This document shows positions 8,497-17,644 of a stretch of DNA of 64,000 bases, one piece after another. The first letter of the stretch is position 1; each line of letters starts with the position of its first letter. The position numbers were made by a program, and so were the translations under genes. The stretch is from Methyloversatilis universalis (lineage in GTDB: Bacteria > Pseudomonadota > Gammaproteobacteria > Methylococcales > Methylococcaceae). The notes under the pieces are model-generated. The model was not told the origin of the DNA. It did not search any database and saw only the letters and a program-made list of their open reading frames with translations. The stretch covers positions 62,001 to 126,000 of the forward strand of contig DYIL01000001.1 of the NCBI GenBank assembly GCA_020723665.1, written 5' to 3'.

Positions 8497-9603
8497 TCAA
8501 AAGCCTCGCTCGGCCACCAGTCGGTTGTACAGTTCGACATAGGCCTTGACCACCGCTTCCCGGCTGAACTGACGCAGCAAAAGCTCATGACCAGATTCGC
8601 CCAGTGCGCGCCGGTCATTTGACGGTATTGCGAGGGCGTCCCGAATACGATCGGCCAAGGCGATGGCATCGCCGCAGGGGGCCGGCAGACCGGTCCGCTC
8701 ATCCTCAATGAGCTCCAGCGCGCCGTGGGTCGCCGTGCTGACGACCGGCAGCCGGTAGCTCCAAGCCTCCAGAATGACGTTGCCTAGGGGCTCGTGACGG
8801 GAGGGGCAGACGAACAGGTCGGCGAGGGCATAAAAAGCGTCCGGCTGCTGCCAGCCAACCCAGCGCACGCGCCCTTCGAGACCGAGAGCACAGCTCAGCT
8901 TCCGGAGCGGATCGGCCAAAGGCCCGTCACCCGCGATCAACAAGATCAGCGGCCGCCCATCGTGGTCGGTGGGTAGCTTCGCGAGCGCGTTCAGCAGATC
9001 GTCGAAACCTTTCTTCTCGATGAGGCGGCCCAAGGCGAACAGGACGAAGGCATCCGAAGGAATCTGGTAAGTCGTGCGAAGCATAGGCAGCCGCTCTGCG
9101 GACAACGGGGACGGCTCGGGCACGAAGTTGCCGATCTGGAACACCCGTTCGGCTGGCAGGCCCGACTGGACCAGATAATCGCAAATGCCCCGGGTGTTGC
9201 CTATCCACGCATGGGCGTGGCGGTAATAGCCGTCAATCTTGTAGAAGCCGCCCAAGCGGGCGATATGAACGGCCCGCATCGTTGTGGGAAGGCGGGTCAA
9301 GCGCGTGGCCCTTCCCATGTAGGTTTGCACAATGCAGGGCTGATGTTGGGCGACGAGCCGGCGGATGCGTAGGGCCGACCAGGCATCCCATTGATTGGCG
9401 AGCGGCAGATGCACCTGCTCAATCCCTTCCGCCTCCAGGGCTTTGACCACCGGGCTGCCTCGCCGATTGACCGCGACTACCCGGTGCCCCGCTCCGGAGA
9501 GAGCTCTCAGCAAACGGACGTAGAACTGATCGGCCCCGCCGAACTGCCGACTGCCGAGGATGTGCAGCGAAGGAACCAACTCAATCACCTGGCCACAAAA
9601 CAC
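8497..9603 (-). CDS. GT4-family glycosyltransferase
   Basis: The 368-residue GT-B fold protein has an N-terminal acceptor domain (LHILGSRQFGGADQFYVRLL, about 15-34) and a C-terminal nucleotide-sugar domain. The latter shows FALGRLIEKKGFDDLL (about 192) and the EX7E-like SRHEPLGNVILEAWSYRLPV (about 273-292). It probably transfers a sugar to a lipid, polysaccharide or exported acceptor at the inner face of the membrane. No polysaccharide cluster surrounds it, so the acceptor is unknown. The start is a GTG, and a GTG five codons downstream is an alternative. Confidence 0.88.
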   Translation of the reverse strand: MFCGQVIELVPSLHILGSRQFGGADQFYVRLLRALSGAGHRVVAVNRRGSPVVKALEAEGIEQVHLPLANQWDAWSALRIRRLVAQHQPCIVQTYMGRATRLTRLPTTMRAVHIARLGGFYKIDGYYRHAHAWIGNTRGICDYLVQSGLPAERVFQIGNFVPEPSPLSAERLPMLRTTYQIPSDAFVLFALGRLIEKKGFDDLLNALAKLPTDHDGRPLILLIAGDGPLADPLRKLSCALGLEGRVRWVGWQQPDAFYALADLFVCPSRHEPLGNVILEAWSYRLPVVSTATHGALELIEDERTGLPAPCGDAIALADRIRDALAIPSNDRRALGESGHELLLRQFSREAVVKAYVELYNRLVAERGF

Positions 9604-9640
9604 ACGCCCTTGGTAAAGGCTCTCGGCCAGCAGTCATGGC

Positions 9641-9877
9641 TCAGCCGCCCGAAATGCTTTCGTCATCTTGCTTGGAACTGGTTCCCAAGATCTCTTGCTC
9701 GGCTTCCAGCCAGTCCTCCGTTTCGCCGCCCGGCGCAAAGCCTCGCTGCTCGGCCTTGAAATAAGCCGCTTCTGCGATCTTGTCACGAAGGATATCCGTA
9801 TCTGCGGGCTGTTCCGCCGTGACTTCGGTCTTGACCGGGGTCAATTCTTCGGTTGTTTCTTGCTTTGCTTTAGCCAT
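9641..9877 (-). CDS. DUF2934 domain protein
   Basis: The 78-residue hydrophilic, acidic protein has the DUF2934 core: IAEAAYFKAEQRGFAPGG followed by DWLEAEQE. The flanks are low-complexity and Lys/Glu-rich. Function is unknown. Members often occur in stress or plasmid/island contexts as small soluble proteins. The ATG is preceded by GAGGAGG, a strong ribosome site. A paralogue sits at 21501-21755 with the same core (IAEAAYHKARARGF and DWLEAERE). Confidence 0.82.
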   Translation of the reverse strand: MAKAKQETTEELTPVKTEVTAEQPADTDILRDKIAEAAYFKAEQRGFAPGGETEDWLEAEQEILGTSSKQDDESISGG

Positions 9878-9934
9878 GGTGTTCCTCCTCGTTTGCCTAA
9901 ATCTTCTGTTGTGAAATCAAAGCCCGATTCAGGA

Positions 9935-9953
9935 GCGCGGTCTCGAACCGCGC
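9935..9953. repeat. Inverted repeat hairpin, 7-bp stem
   Basis: GCGCGGT and ACCGCGC flank a 5-nt loop (CTCGA). It lies about 58 bp upstream of the DUF2934 start codon and could influence its leader. There is no T-run on either side, so it is not a canonical terminator. Confidence 0.5.
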
Positions 9954-10008
9954 CATCCAGCTAGAAAGCAACCGTTATGCCACACCAAATCATGGCCAGA
10001 ACCGGCAA

Positions 10009-10032
10009 GAATTCCGGGCAAACCCGGAATTC
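10009..10032. terminator. Perfect 10-bp inverted repeat with 4-nt loop, possible terminator-like hairpin
   Basis: GAATTCCGGG and CCCGGAATTC are perfectly complementary around CAAA. It lies about 180 bp downstream of the HD-GYP stop on the minus strand. No U-tract follows in either direction, so intrinsic termination is uncertain. It may instead be a processing or binding site. Confidence 0.45.
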
Positions 10033-10214
10033 AAGTGTGATTGAATTGGTTACGGTTAGAGGGCAAAGTTACAGTCCGGAAGAGAGTTCCTGTCATGGCT
10101 TCATCGGAACTGCGCGTCGATTGACTCGATCACTGCCGACTCCGTTCCCGCCCATAACCGATCCACGCATTCACCGGCGCCGAGACGATCTTTGAAAAGA
10201 CGCCAACGCCGTTC

Positions 10215-11624
10215 TCAAGAACCAGCCAAAAAGTAGCGTGCGATGAGCGGCTGCAGCTTGGCTTCCATCTGACGCTCATCCAGGCGAGAGATTTCTTCAT
10301 GCAGTCGCGGGGCGATATTCGTGAACAGGGCCACCAGATGCGGATCGAAACGGCTGCCGCTGTCCCTTTCGAGCACGCCGATCACCTCATTCACGCGCCA
10401 CGGATCTTTGTAGGGGCGTTTCGACGTCAGGGCATCGAACACATCGACGATGGCGAAGATGCGCGCGTTGAGCGGGATCTCCTCGCCCTTCAATCCCCGC
10501 AGGTAGCCGCTGCCGTCGTATCGTTCGTGGTGGAACTCGACGACGTCCTGTGCGCCCTGGAGCCAGCTCGATTTGCTCAGGACGTCCACGCCCAGCCGCA
10601 CGTGGGTTTTCATGACCTCGAACTCTTCCGGCGTCAGTTGGCCGGGTTTGAGCAGGATCGGATCGCGGATGCCGATTTTGCCGACATCGTGCAGGAAGGC
10701 CCCGGCGATCAGGTCGCGCATTTCCTTCCTGGAAAGCCCGAGCGCCTCCCCGAGCCGAAGCGTATAGAACGTCACCCGATAGTTGTGAACGTTGGTGTCG
10801 GAATCGCGTTCGGCAATGGCGCAGCCCAGCACGTCCAGGAGTTCCAGGTTGCCCTTGAAGAGGTCGGCGGAGAGCCGGATGAGCCCGCGATGGAGGGTCA
10901 GGATGATCGGGTACATCAGGGCCGTCGTGAATGTGATGCTCACCGTCACGAACGCGAGCGTGCGGAACAGGTACTGCTTGATTCCGGTGAGGGTCGCTTG
11001 ATCGACCTGATAGATGCCCTCGAAATACCCCACCAGGTTCCCCGGCGCATCCTTCAGGGGAACGAGGGTCACCAGCACCAACTCTCCGCCGACGAAATGG
11101 AGTTCATGGGAGAATTCCTCCTTCCGCGGAAATTTGTGCCGGTACCGGTGGATCGCCTGTTCGGTCGACTCCTTTCCGCTGCGGACGGCTTCGAGTTTCA
11201 GCTGCTTGGTCCGGTCGTACAGCTCGACCACGAGAAAGTGCTGATCGACCAACTGTTGCGCAAGCCGCATCAAGTGCTCGTACGCTTCGGCGTCGATTCG
11301 GTCGAGCTTGTGGGCGGACTCTCCGCTGAAGGTCGCCGACTCCGTCAGCGCGAGACTATGCACGAACGTCCGGACGCGACTGAATTCGAGAAACAGGACG
11401 ATGCCGGTGATGGTCGTGCTGAGCAACAGCCAGCCCAGAAACAACCGGAGCAGGATTCTTTTGTGGATAACGGCGCTAGCGGCCCGGGTTGCTCGGGAAT
11501 GGTCGTCCTCGGCGCGCTGTGGCGAGGCTTCTTGGCTTGGAGCTGATTTATATCTGCGGTGCATCGGGGTTAATGCGAACGGACGGAATTTGCTTACCTG
11601 TCGTTGTTGCACTTCTCGCGCCAT
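10215..11624 (-). CDS. HD-GYP domain membrane protein (putative c-di-GMP phosphodiesterase)
   Basis: It has about 469 residues from the ATG at 11622-11624. A TTG at 11687 and an ATG at 11564 are alternatives, and no site has a convincing ribosome-binding sequence. An N-terminal helix (LFLGWLLLSTTITGIVLFLEF), a roughly 140-residue sensor loop and a second helix precede the HD-GYP domain. This shows HDVGKIGIRDPILLKPG, then HHERYDGSGYLRGLKGEEIP and IVDVFDALTSKRPYK. These are the metal ligands and loops of HD-GYP phosphodiesterases, which break down cyclic di-GMP. The name-giving GYP is GYL here. No GGDEF partner is nearby. Confidence 0.85.
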   Translation of the reverse strand: MAREVQQRQVSKFRPFALTPMHRRYKSAPSQEASPQRAEDDHSRATRAASAVIHKRILLRLFLGWLLLSTTITGIVLFLEFSRVRTFVHSLALTESATFSGESAHKLDRIDAEAYEHLMRLAQQLVDQHFLVVELYDRTKQLKLEAVRSGKESTEQAIHRYRHKFPRKEEFSHELHFVGGELVLVTLVPLKDAPGNLVGYFEGIYQVDQATLTGIKQYLFRTLAFVTVSITFTTALMYPIILTLHRGLIRLSADLFKGNLELLDVLGCAIAERDSDTNVHNYRVTFYTLRLGEALGLSRKEMRDLIAGAFLHDVGKIGIRDPILLKPGQLTPEEFEVMKTHVRLGVDVLSKSSWLQGAQDVVEFHHERYDGSGYLRGLKGEEIPLNARIFAIVDVFDALTSKRPYKDPWRVNEVIGVLERDSGSRFDPHLVALFTNIAPRLHEEISRLDERQMEAKLQPLIARYFLAGS

Positions 11625-11753
11625 CCCGCCGGAAGTTTTCTTGTCCTCCTTCCCAAGTCGAGGTGCCGCAGAGGTAGCAAAAGTCAAGGCGCACCGGCAA
11701 GAGATCCGTCCTAACCGCAGCCGCCGCTTTGTCGCCGTTCGTGGGATTCCGCT

Positions 11754-12137
11754 TTACCTCAATCCAGCGGCGATTTGGCGATGTAGTCTTGCCAGTTCCT
11801 CATTCTCTTTGGCGATCGCCTCATAGGCTGACGCGAGCGACTTGCAATGGCTCACCAAACTGTCCTGTGCCTCCGGAATCGGACCGAAAGAATAAGGATA
11901 CGTATCGTAGGCTTCAGCCATTTCACGCATGTCTTTCGCCTTTTCTGCAAACACCCAGGCCTCTTGTTCATAGTGAGCAGCGATCGCCTCGTGGTCTGCT
12001 TGGGTACTGGCACTCGCTATCAGTCTCTCGGCTGTAACACGGTGGACCTGGTTCGTCGTACAACCGAGGGGTAACAGAGCGAGAGCCAGCACAAGCCAAG
12101 AAACGATCGTTGTCCACCCAGTCGCCGGTTTGTTCAT
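11754..12137 (-). CDS. Helical lipoprotein, member 1 of the five-copy His-Cys family
   Basis: The 127 residues from the ATG at 12135-12137 begin with a lipoprotein signal (SWLVLALALLPLGC). The open frame extends much further upstream, but that part overlaps other genes and is not coding. The mature part is almost all alpha-helical: a first helix with STQADHEAIAAHYEQEA, a loop with YPYSFGPIPEAQ, and a second helix with SHCKSLASAYEAIAKE and LARLHRQIA. The ADHE and His-Cys motifs recur in four paralogues at 35948, 43024, 43631 and 49503. It would sit in the periplasm on a membrane. Function unknown; metal binding through the invariant His/Cys is a guess. It lies downstream of the DUF5676 and YHS genes. 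Confidence 0.78.
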   Translation of the reverse strand: MNKPATGWTTIVSWLVLALALLPLGCTTNQVHRVTAERLIASASTQADHEAIAAHYEQEAWVFAEKAKDMREMAEAYDTYPYSFGPIPEAQDSLVSHCKSLASAYEAIAKENEELARLHRQIAAGLR

Positions 12138-12157
12138 ACTTACGAAACCATCAACCG

Positions 12158-12433
12158 CTAGCGGCGGCGGTGACCTTGACCTCGACAGGCGAAAACATTG
12201 TAGAGCGGCGTCCAGATCAGAGCGAAATACCACCCATAACCGTAACTTTCGGCGAGTCCGAGCCAAAAACTTTTCCAGCTGAGCCATTCGAACCCGGGCA
12301 GCAGCTTCAGCCAGATCTGGTACATGGCGTGCTGGGGAAACAGAAGGTCGAACGCCACACACACCGTAAACGTGAGTGCCAGAAACAGACTGCTGGCGTG
12401 CCCCATCGCCACCAGCGAAATCCCGTGCCTCAT
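12158..12433 (-). CDS. DUF5676-like small membrane protein
   Basis: The 91 residues contain two helices: ASSLFLALTFTVCVAFDLLF and a C-terminal one ending GWYFALIWTPLYNVF. The latter matches the G-x-x-x-A-x-x-Y-N-x-x pattern of DUF5676 proteins, which are commonly encoded beside copper ATPases and YHS proteins. Function is unknown. The start overlaps the end of the YHS-domain gene by 4 nt, so the two are translationally coupled. Confidence 0.7.
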   Translation of the reverse strand: MRHGISLVAMGHASSLFLALTFTVCVAFDLLFPQHAMYQIWLKLLPGFEWLSWKSFWLGLAESYGYGWYFALIWTPLYNVFACRGQGHRRR

Positions 12434-12690
12434 GATTCGTTCCCCTTTTCCTCATCGGTGAGAAAGCGTTCCGGATGGGCATCGAACTGGTCCAGACAAA
12501 CGCGCGCGCAAAAGCGGTATTCGCGTCCCCGGTACATCTTGGCATAGCCTTGATCCGGATCGACCTCCATGCCGCAGACCGGATCGATCCATATCGTTTG
12601 CTCACCGTGAATCAAGCGTGCTCCAAAGCCAAGCCGCATGATCAGGTAGAACACCGCCGCGGACAGCAAAAGCCAGAAAAGTCCTTCCAT
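12430..12690 (-). CDS. Membrane-anchored YHS-domain protein
   Basis: I use the ATG at 12688-12690, five bases after GGAGG. A GTG two codons upstream is within that site. The 86 residues have one N-terminal helix (LFWLLLSAAVFYLIMRLGF) and then a YHS domain: DPVCGMEVDPDQGYAK, YRGREYRFCARVCLDQF, HPERF. YHS domains bind metal through the two cysteine sites and are frequent in copper and heavy-metal operons. It is coupled to the DUF5676 gene and followed by a family lipoprotein, forming a three-gene unit. Confidence 0.85.
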   Translation of the reverse strand: MEGLFWLLLSAAVFYLIMRLGFGARLIHGEQTIWIDPVCGMEVDPDQGYAKMYRGREYRFCARVCLDQFDAHPERFLTDEEKGNES

Positions 12691-12742
12691 TACCACCTCC
12701 TGGATAGGCTAAATACGGCGTATGGAGAGTTTGCTACACCTT

Positions 12743-13399
12743 TCACGGCGGTACGAGCGTGCTGGCGTCTTCCCCTGGGGCGCCGGCGGTCTTCTCGTTG
12801 AGCCGCTTGATTTGGAACAAGGTGTTGCGCTCTTCTTCCTCCAGCACCGATTCGATGTAGCGCAGCGTCTCGCGGTAGCGGGGGATGACGTTGTACTTAA
12901 GGGCGTTGACCCGCTTCTGGGTCTTGCGTTGCGCTTCGAGCAACCGCCACAAGGCGGTTTCCGCCTCGCCCAGGCGCGCCAGCAGGACCGCGGCTTGCGC
13001 GAGGTGGGTCCGGGTTTCGTCGAAGCTGGGATCGGTCCACATCAACCCCACGGGTTGCAAGGGCAGCGGCTCAGCGGTGACGGCCGGATATTCCACCCCG
13101 AGGCTGCTGCGCGGCAGGATGTGGACCCGCAGCGCGGGCTTGAGCCCGAGCGCCGCCTGACGCAGCATGGGACTGCTCATGCGCATCTGGGTCACGGCGA
13201 GCCAGCGATAGGCCCGGGCCAGGGCGGAGCGGGTCTCGCTGCGCAGCGTGCGGTACCGGCTCAGGCGTTCGGAAACCAGCCGCGTGAGGAGCTCCCGTTT
13301 GCGCTCCAGGAGATCGTAGCCCCGCTCCAGAAACGCGACCCTGGTTTTCAGCGAGAGCAGTGCACTCTTGGTCGGGGGAACCTTGAGGAGTGGCTTCAT
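12743..13399 (-). CDS. atpD: V/A-type ATPase subunit D
   Basis: The 218 residues form the long coiled coil of the central rotor stalk. The N-terminal helix (PTKSALLSLKTRVAFLERGY, about 7-26) and the C-terminal helix (RRLLEAQRKTQKRVNALKYN) are the paired antiparallel helices of the D/gamma-like subunit. The motif TQKRVNALKYNVIP is diagnostic. It turns inside the A3B3 head and couples to the c-ring through F. It is the last gene of the operon, and its start overlaps the stop of the B gene by 4 nt. Confidence 0.94.
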   Translation of the reverse strand: MKPLLKVPPTKSALLSLKTRVAFLERGYDLLERKRELLTRLVSERLSRYRTLRSETRSALARAYRWLAVTQMRMSSPMLRQAALGLKPALRVHILPRSSLGVEYPAVTAEPLPLQPVGLMWTDPSFDETRTHLAQAAVLLARLGEAETALWRLLEAQRKTQKRVNALKYNVIPRYRETLRYIESVLEEEERNTLFQIKRLNEKTAGAPGEDASTLVPP

Positions 13400-14796
13400 G
13401 GCGCTTCGTCCACGGCAGACGGCCCACGGTGAAATCTGGCCAGGTCCGCCTCGGTCACCCGGGACAAGGCTTCCGGCGGCAACCGGGACAGCAACTCCCA
13501 GGCGAGACTCAGGGTCTCCAGAATAGCGCGGTCTTCCTCCTCTCCCTGATTCACGAACCGTTGCTCGAAGGCCTCGGCAAAGGCCAATGACCTCCGATCG
13601 TGTTCGGTCAGCTCCTCGGCCCCGATGATCGAGGCGAGGTTGCGCACATCGAGCGCCCGCGCATAGGAGGCGTAGAGTTGGCTCGCCACACGCGGGTGGT
13701 CCTCCCGCGTATAGTCCTTACCGATGCCGTCCTTCATCAGGCGCGACAAGGACGGGGGGATGGTCACCGGCGGATAAATGCCCTGGTTGTGCAACTCCCG
13801 GCTCAGCACGATCTGTCCCTCCGTGATATAGCCGGTGAGGTCGGGTATCGGATGGGTGATGTCGTCGGAGGGCATGCTCACCACGGGTACCATGGTGATG
13901 GACCCGCGCCGCCCCTTGATGCGGCCGGCGCGCTCGTAGATCTCCGCGAGATCCGAATAGAGGTAACCGGGATAACCCTTGCGCGCGGGGACATCGCCCT
14001 TGGCGGTTGCCACTTCGCGCAGGGCCTCGGCGTAATGGGTCATATCGGAGAGGACGACCAGGACGTGGTGATCGAGGTCGAAGGCCAGGTATTCGGCCAC
14101 GGTCAGGGCGGTGCGCGGCAGGATCAGGCGCTCGATCGGCGGGTCGTCGGCCAGGTTGATGAACATCACCACATTCTGCAGCACACCGCTTGTCTCGAAG
14201 CTCTCCCGGAAGAAGCGGGCATCGTCGTGGGAGATCCCCAGGGCCGCGAACACCACCGCGAAGCGGCTCTGCTCTTCCGCGGGAAGCTTGGCCTGGCGCA
14301 CGATCTGGGCGATGAGCCGGTTATGGGGAAGCCCGGAACCCGAGAAGATGGGCAGTTTCTGCCCGCGCACCAGGGAATTGAGGCCATCGATGGTGGAAAT
14401 CCCGGTTTGAATGAATTCCCGCGGATAGGCGCGAACGGCCGGGTTGACCGGCGCCCCGCTGACGTTGCGTTGGAGCGCCGCGATCACCGGCGGGCGGCCG
14501 TCGCGCGGTTGGCCGATGCCGTTGAATATCCTGCCCAGGAGGGCGGGCGAGAGCATCACCTCGAAGGGCCGGTCCAGGAACCGCACCCAGGTCCGCTCCG
14601 GATCGAGGCCTTCCGTGCCTTCGAAGACCTGGATGAGGACCACCTCATGGGAGGTTCGGATCACCTGCCCGTCGCGCCGGCGGTTGCGCTGATCGCGCAC
14701 CTGCACCCGGTCGCCCAAAGCCACCCCCGGGACCCCCCGCATGAACAGCAGCCCACCCCGGGCGGCGGAGACCGAGCGGTACTCCTTTTCCCTCAT
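13396..14796 (-). CDS. atpB: V/A-type ATPase subunit B
   Basis: The 466-residue non-catalytic subunit of the A3B3 head. It shows the B-subunit signatures DRPFEVMLSPALLGRIFNG, GQKLPIFSGSGLPHN in place of a functional P-loop, MTHYAEALREV and GSITMVPVVSMPSDDITHPI. Length is normal for the family. It overlaps the A gene (4 nt) and the D gene (4 nt), so A, B and D are tightly coupled. Like other bacterial V-type enzymes it could work as a proton- or sodium-driven synthase or as a pump. Confidence 0.96.
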   Translation of the reverse strand: MREKEYRSVSAARGGLLFMRGVPGVALGDRVQVRDQRNRRRDGQVIRTSHEVVLIQVFEGTEGLDPERTWVRFLDRPFEVMLSPALLGRIFNGIGQPRDGRPPVIAALQRNVSGAPVNPAVRAYPREFIQTGISTIDGLNSLVRGQKLPIFSGSGLPHNRLIAQIVRQAKLPAEEQSRFAVVFAALGISHDDARFFRESFETSGVLQNVVMFINLADDPPIERLILPRTALTVAEYLAFDLDHHVLVVLSDMTHYAEALREVATAKGDVPARKGYPGYLYSDLAEIYERAGRIKGRRGSITMVPVVSMPSDDITHPIPDLTGYITEGQIVLSRELHNQGIYPPVTIPPSLSRLMKDGIGKDYTREDHPRVASQLYASYARALDVRNLASIIGAEELTEHDRRSLAFAEAFEQRFVNQGEEEDRAILETLSLAWELLSRLPPEALSRVTEADLARFHRGPSAVDEAP

Positions 14797-16619
14797 TCCC
14801 TTTTCCCCCGCCTGAATGAGCCCCCCGGTGCGGCGCGTGGGGTCGGTTCGCCCTCACCCCTCCCGTAGTCCCGATAGAAAGGCTCGAAGGCTGCGCGGAT
14901 CTCCTGGACGAAATCCCGCAACGAGGGAACCTGGTCGCTGCCGTAGGTCCCCTTCAGTCGTTGCGCCCGGCCGAGGAGGGGCAGGCCGAGCAACTGCTGT
15001 ACCGGCAGCCCGAGCGTGATCAGCTTTCTCCCCTGATCGTGGATTTCGAGGATCAGGTCGAGCAGGACGAACTGCTTCTCCGGGGAGGAGAAGCTGTCGA
15101 CGGGGTCCAGCGCGCTTTGTTGCAACACGCCCTCCCGGATCAGGCTCGCACTCTCGAGCACCCAGCGTTGCTCGGGCGAGAGCGCTTCGGGACCCACCAG
15201 ATTGACGATATGAGCCAGCTCGTCGGCTTCGGTCAGCAGACCCAGCGCCGCGGCACGCCGCTCCGCCCAGGCCGGGTCGACGTGTTCGGCCCACCAGGAG
15301 GCCGCCGCGCCGACGTAGGCGGAGAAACTATCGGCCCAGCCCACCGCCGGGTAGTGGCGCGCGTCCGCCAATTCCTTGGACAGGGCCCAGAACGTCTGAA
15401 TGATATCTTTGGTATGGCTGGTCACCGGCTCGGAAAAATCGCCACCGGGCGGCGAAACGGCCCCGATCAGGGTGATCGATCCCGTCGTCCCCGCCAGGGT
15501 CTCGACCCGGCCGGCGCGCTCATAGAAGGCCGCAAGTCGCGAAGCAAGATAGGCGGGATAGCCCTCTTCCACGGGCATCTGTCCTAGACGGCCCGCGACT
15601 TCGCGCAAAGCCTCGGCCCACCGGCTCGTGGAGTCGGCCACGACCACGACATCATAGCCTTGGTCGCGGAAATACTCGGCCAAGGTGACCCCGACATAGA
15701 TGGAGGCCTCGCGTGCCACGACCGGCATGTTGGAGGTGTTGGCCACGAGCAGCGTGCGCTCCATCAGGGAGCGGCCACTGTAGGGGTCGGTCAGCTTGGG
15801 GAAAGTTTCCAGGATATCCACGAGCTCGTTGCCGCGTTCGCCACAACCCACATAGATGACGACGTGGACGTTGGACCAGCGGGCGATCTGTTGCTGTACC
15901 ATGGTCTTGCCGACGCCGAAGGGACCGGGTACCGCGGCTTTGCCTCCCTTCAGCAAGGGGAAGAAGGTATCGAGGACGCGCTGTCCGGTCAGCAAGGGCT
16001 CACCGGCCGGGTCGCGCCGGCGATAAGGGCGGGGCACGCGCACCGGCCAGCGGTGATACAGCCTGAGCTCGCGCGGCATCCCTGTGCGGTCCCGAACCCG
16101 TGCGATCATCTGCTCCAGGGTGTAGTCGCCAGCGCCAACCAGGTCGATCAGTTCTCCCTCCACATCCGGCGGGACCAGGATGTGGTGGCTAAGGGTCGGA
16201 TTCTCCTGCACCGTGCCCAATACGGTACCCGCGGCCAAGGTCATCCCGGGGGTGAGGTCGGAGGACGGGACGAAGCGCCACGCCTTGTCGCGGTCGAGCG
16301 GCGGAAGGCTCAGACCGCGGGCAATGTAATCGCCCCCCTGTTCCACGAGACCCCGCAACGGCCGTTGCACGCCGTCGAAGATCTGGCCGAGCAGGCCGGG
16401 GCCGAGCTCTACGGTCAAGGGATGCCCGAGGGCTTCGACCTTCTCCCCGGGGCGCAGCGATTCCGTGGATTCGTAGACCTGGACTATGGCCCGGTCCCCC
16501 TCGCGGCCGATGACCTCTCCCACCAGACCCAGCGCGCCGATCCTGACCTGCTCGCCGTTCATCACGCCGGGCAGGCGCACGGTGACGATCGGGCCATTGA
16601 TATCGAGCGTCTCACCCAT
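14793..16619 (-). CDS. atpA: V/A-type ATPase catalytic subunit A
   Basis: The 608-residue catalytic subunit. An N-terminal beta-barrel ([20 protein letters not shown]) is followed by the A-specific bulge domain with its PPDVEGE motif (about 150-156). The P-loop GPFGVGKT is at 232-239, then come the [15 protein letters not shown] segment and [17 protein letters not shown]. Its active site with subunit B hydrolyses or makes ATP. The start overlaps the E subunit gene by 8 nt. Full length and all motifs intact. Confidence 0.96.
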   Translation of the reverse strand: MGETLDINGPIVTVRLPGVMNGEQVRIGALGLVGEVIGREGDRAIVQVYESTESLRPGEKVEALGHPLTVELGPGLLGQIFDGVQRPLRGLVEQGGDYIARGLSLPPLDRDKAWRFVPSSDLTPGMTLAAGTVLGTVQENPTLSHHILVPPDVEGELIDLVGAGDYTLEQMIARVRDRTGMPRELRLYHRWPVRVPRPYRRRDPAGEPLLTGQRVLDTFFPLLKGGKAAVPGPFGVGKTMVQQQIARWSNVHVVIYVGCGERGNELVDILETFPKLTDPYSGRSLMERTLLVANTSNMPVVAREASIYVGVTLAEYFRDQGYDVVVVADSTSRWAEALREVAGRLGQMPVEEGYPAYLASRLAAFYERAGRVETLAGTTGSITLIGAVSPPGGDFSEPVTSHTKDIIQTFWALSKELADARHYPAVGWADSFSAYVGAAASWWAEHVDPAWAERRAAALGLLTEADELAHIVNLVGPEALSPEQRWVLESASLIREGVLQQSALDPVDSFSSPEKQFVLLDLILEIHDQGRKLITLGLPVQQLLGLPLLGRAQRLKGTYGSDQVPSLRDFVQEIRAAFEPFYRDYGRGEGEPTPRAAPGGSFRRGKRE

Positions 16620-17280
16620 GGGGCAGCGCTCCTGGCGGGATCACGGTGGCGAAGAGATGTTCCATGATCACCCGGTAGAGTTCCTCCTGCAGACGCTCCA
16701 GGCGCCCTTCGAAGGTGTTGTCGACCCGGATGCGTTCATCGGCGCTTCGCACCAGGGCGCCGCCCAGGCACTCGCGAGGGGTTGAGGACAGTATCAGGCG
16801 TTTTCCGGGAACCCACTCCTGCCGCCATTCCTCCCAGTGCGGGCGCAGCCGCTCCTGATCCCGCGCATTCACCTCGATCACCAGTTCCTCGCGCTCGATG
16901 GCCTCGACCGCTCGGCGCAGGAGCCGTCGGAGTACGGGTAGATAGCTGGGTTCATCCTCGGCGAGCTGCCTGAGCCGCTCCTTCACCTGCTCCATGACCG
17001 ACTGGACCAGAGCCCACTGGAACCGGTCGAGCTCCTCCTGGAGCTTGATTTCGCCAGCCTGTACCCGCTGCCGGAAGAGACGCTCGGCCAGTGCCTTGGC
17101 ATTCTGCGTCTCCCGCTCCTCGCGCAGACGGAGCTGCTCGTGCGCCTCTTCGATCATGTGCTCCCGGGTGCGCCGACCTTCGGCCACATACGCCTTCGCC
17201 AGCGTTTTCGCCCGGTCCAGGAGGGTGGCCTCCAGCGCATCGACTCGACTGCGGTCGTTGATTTGACTGCGATCGTTCAT
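16612..17280 (-). CDS. atpE: V/A-type ATPase subunit E (peripheral stalk)
   Basis: The 222 residues have a long N-terminal helix (about 10-110, charged heptads such as TREHMIEEAHEQLRLREERE) and a compact C-terminal domain (about 130-205). This is the architecture of the E stator subunit, which pairs with G. Sequence conservation in this family is low, so the call rests on the layout and on position between F and A. It overlaps F by 4 nt and A by 8 nt. Confidence 0.85.
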   Translation of the reverse strand: MNDRSQINDRSRVDALEATLLDRAKTLAKAYVAEGRRTREHMIEEAHEQLRLREERETQNAKALAERLFRQRVQAGEIKLQEELDRFQWALVQSVMEQVKERLRQLAEDEPSYLPVLRRLLRRAVEAIEREELVIEVNARDQERLRPHWEEWRQEWVPGKRLILSSTPRECLGGALVRSADERIRVDNTFEGRLERLQEELYRVIMEHLFATVIPPGALPHG

Positions 17281-17639
17281 GGCCCTTCCTCGAGCACCGA
17301 GGGCCCCAGGACCCGCCGCACCAAGTCGTCCACCGCAGCCTGATGGTCCTCCGGCGCCTGTAACGAGGGGATCTCCACCACCACGATGCGTCCCCCCTCG
17401 GCGCGCACCTGCGTGAGCAGGGCGGTGCCGCTCCGGGCGAGCGCCTGTTCCAGTACGATCAAGGCTTTTTCCTGCGTCCTCACGAGGTTCTTCAGCACCG
17501 ATTCCAAGATGTCCGGGGTGGCATCGGCATAGGTTTCGAAGCCGATCAGCGCAAAGCCTTCGACCAGAGCTGTACTGCCCAGGGCGATCAGCCGGGTCTC
17601 TTCGAGACCACCGTCGTCACGGGTTTTTTCCGTCGCCAT
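17277..17639 (-). CDS. atpF: V/A-type ATPase subunit F
   Basis: The 120-residue Rossmann-like small subunit of the central stalk. It shows LIALGSTALVEGFALIGFET near the start and a C-terminal segment (GRIVVVEIPSLQAPED) as in F subunits. It binds D and can regulate ATP hydrolysis. It lies 5 nt downstream of the proteolipid gene and overlaps the E gene by 4 nt, which supports the assignment despite modest sequence signals. Confidence 0.85.
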   Translation of the reverse strand: MATEKTRDDGGLEETRLIALGSTALVEGFALIGFETYADATPDILESVLKNLVRTQEKALIVLEQALARSGTALLTQVRAEGGRIVVVEIPSLQAPEDHQAAVDDLVRRVLGPSVLEEGP

Positions 17640-17644
17640 GAGGA

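Larger units (their letters stand above)
9878..10214. other. Intergenic region with two strong hairpins, no gene seen
   Basis: No open frame with coding character was found in this stretch of about 340 bp. It holds two perfect inverted repeats, listed separately (9935-9953 and 10009-10032), lying downstream of the HD-GYP gene and upstream of the DUF2934 gene on the minus strand. The segment around 9935-9980 looks superficially like a tRNA arm but does not fold as a tRNA. Confidence 0.6.

Noticed and set aside
9921-9990. tRNA-like segment with a good T-arm-like hairpin (TTCGAGA loop) on the minus strand
   Set aside because: No anticodon stem, D-arm or acceptor stem pairs in register and no CCA end follows; the hairpin alone explains the resemblance.
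12138-12605. N-terminal extension of family member 1 in the same frame
   Set aside because: It overlaps the DUF5676 and YHS genes in another frame and would bury the lipoprotein signal.
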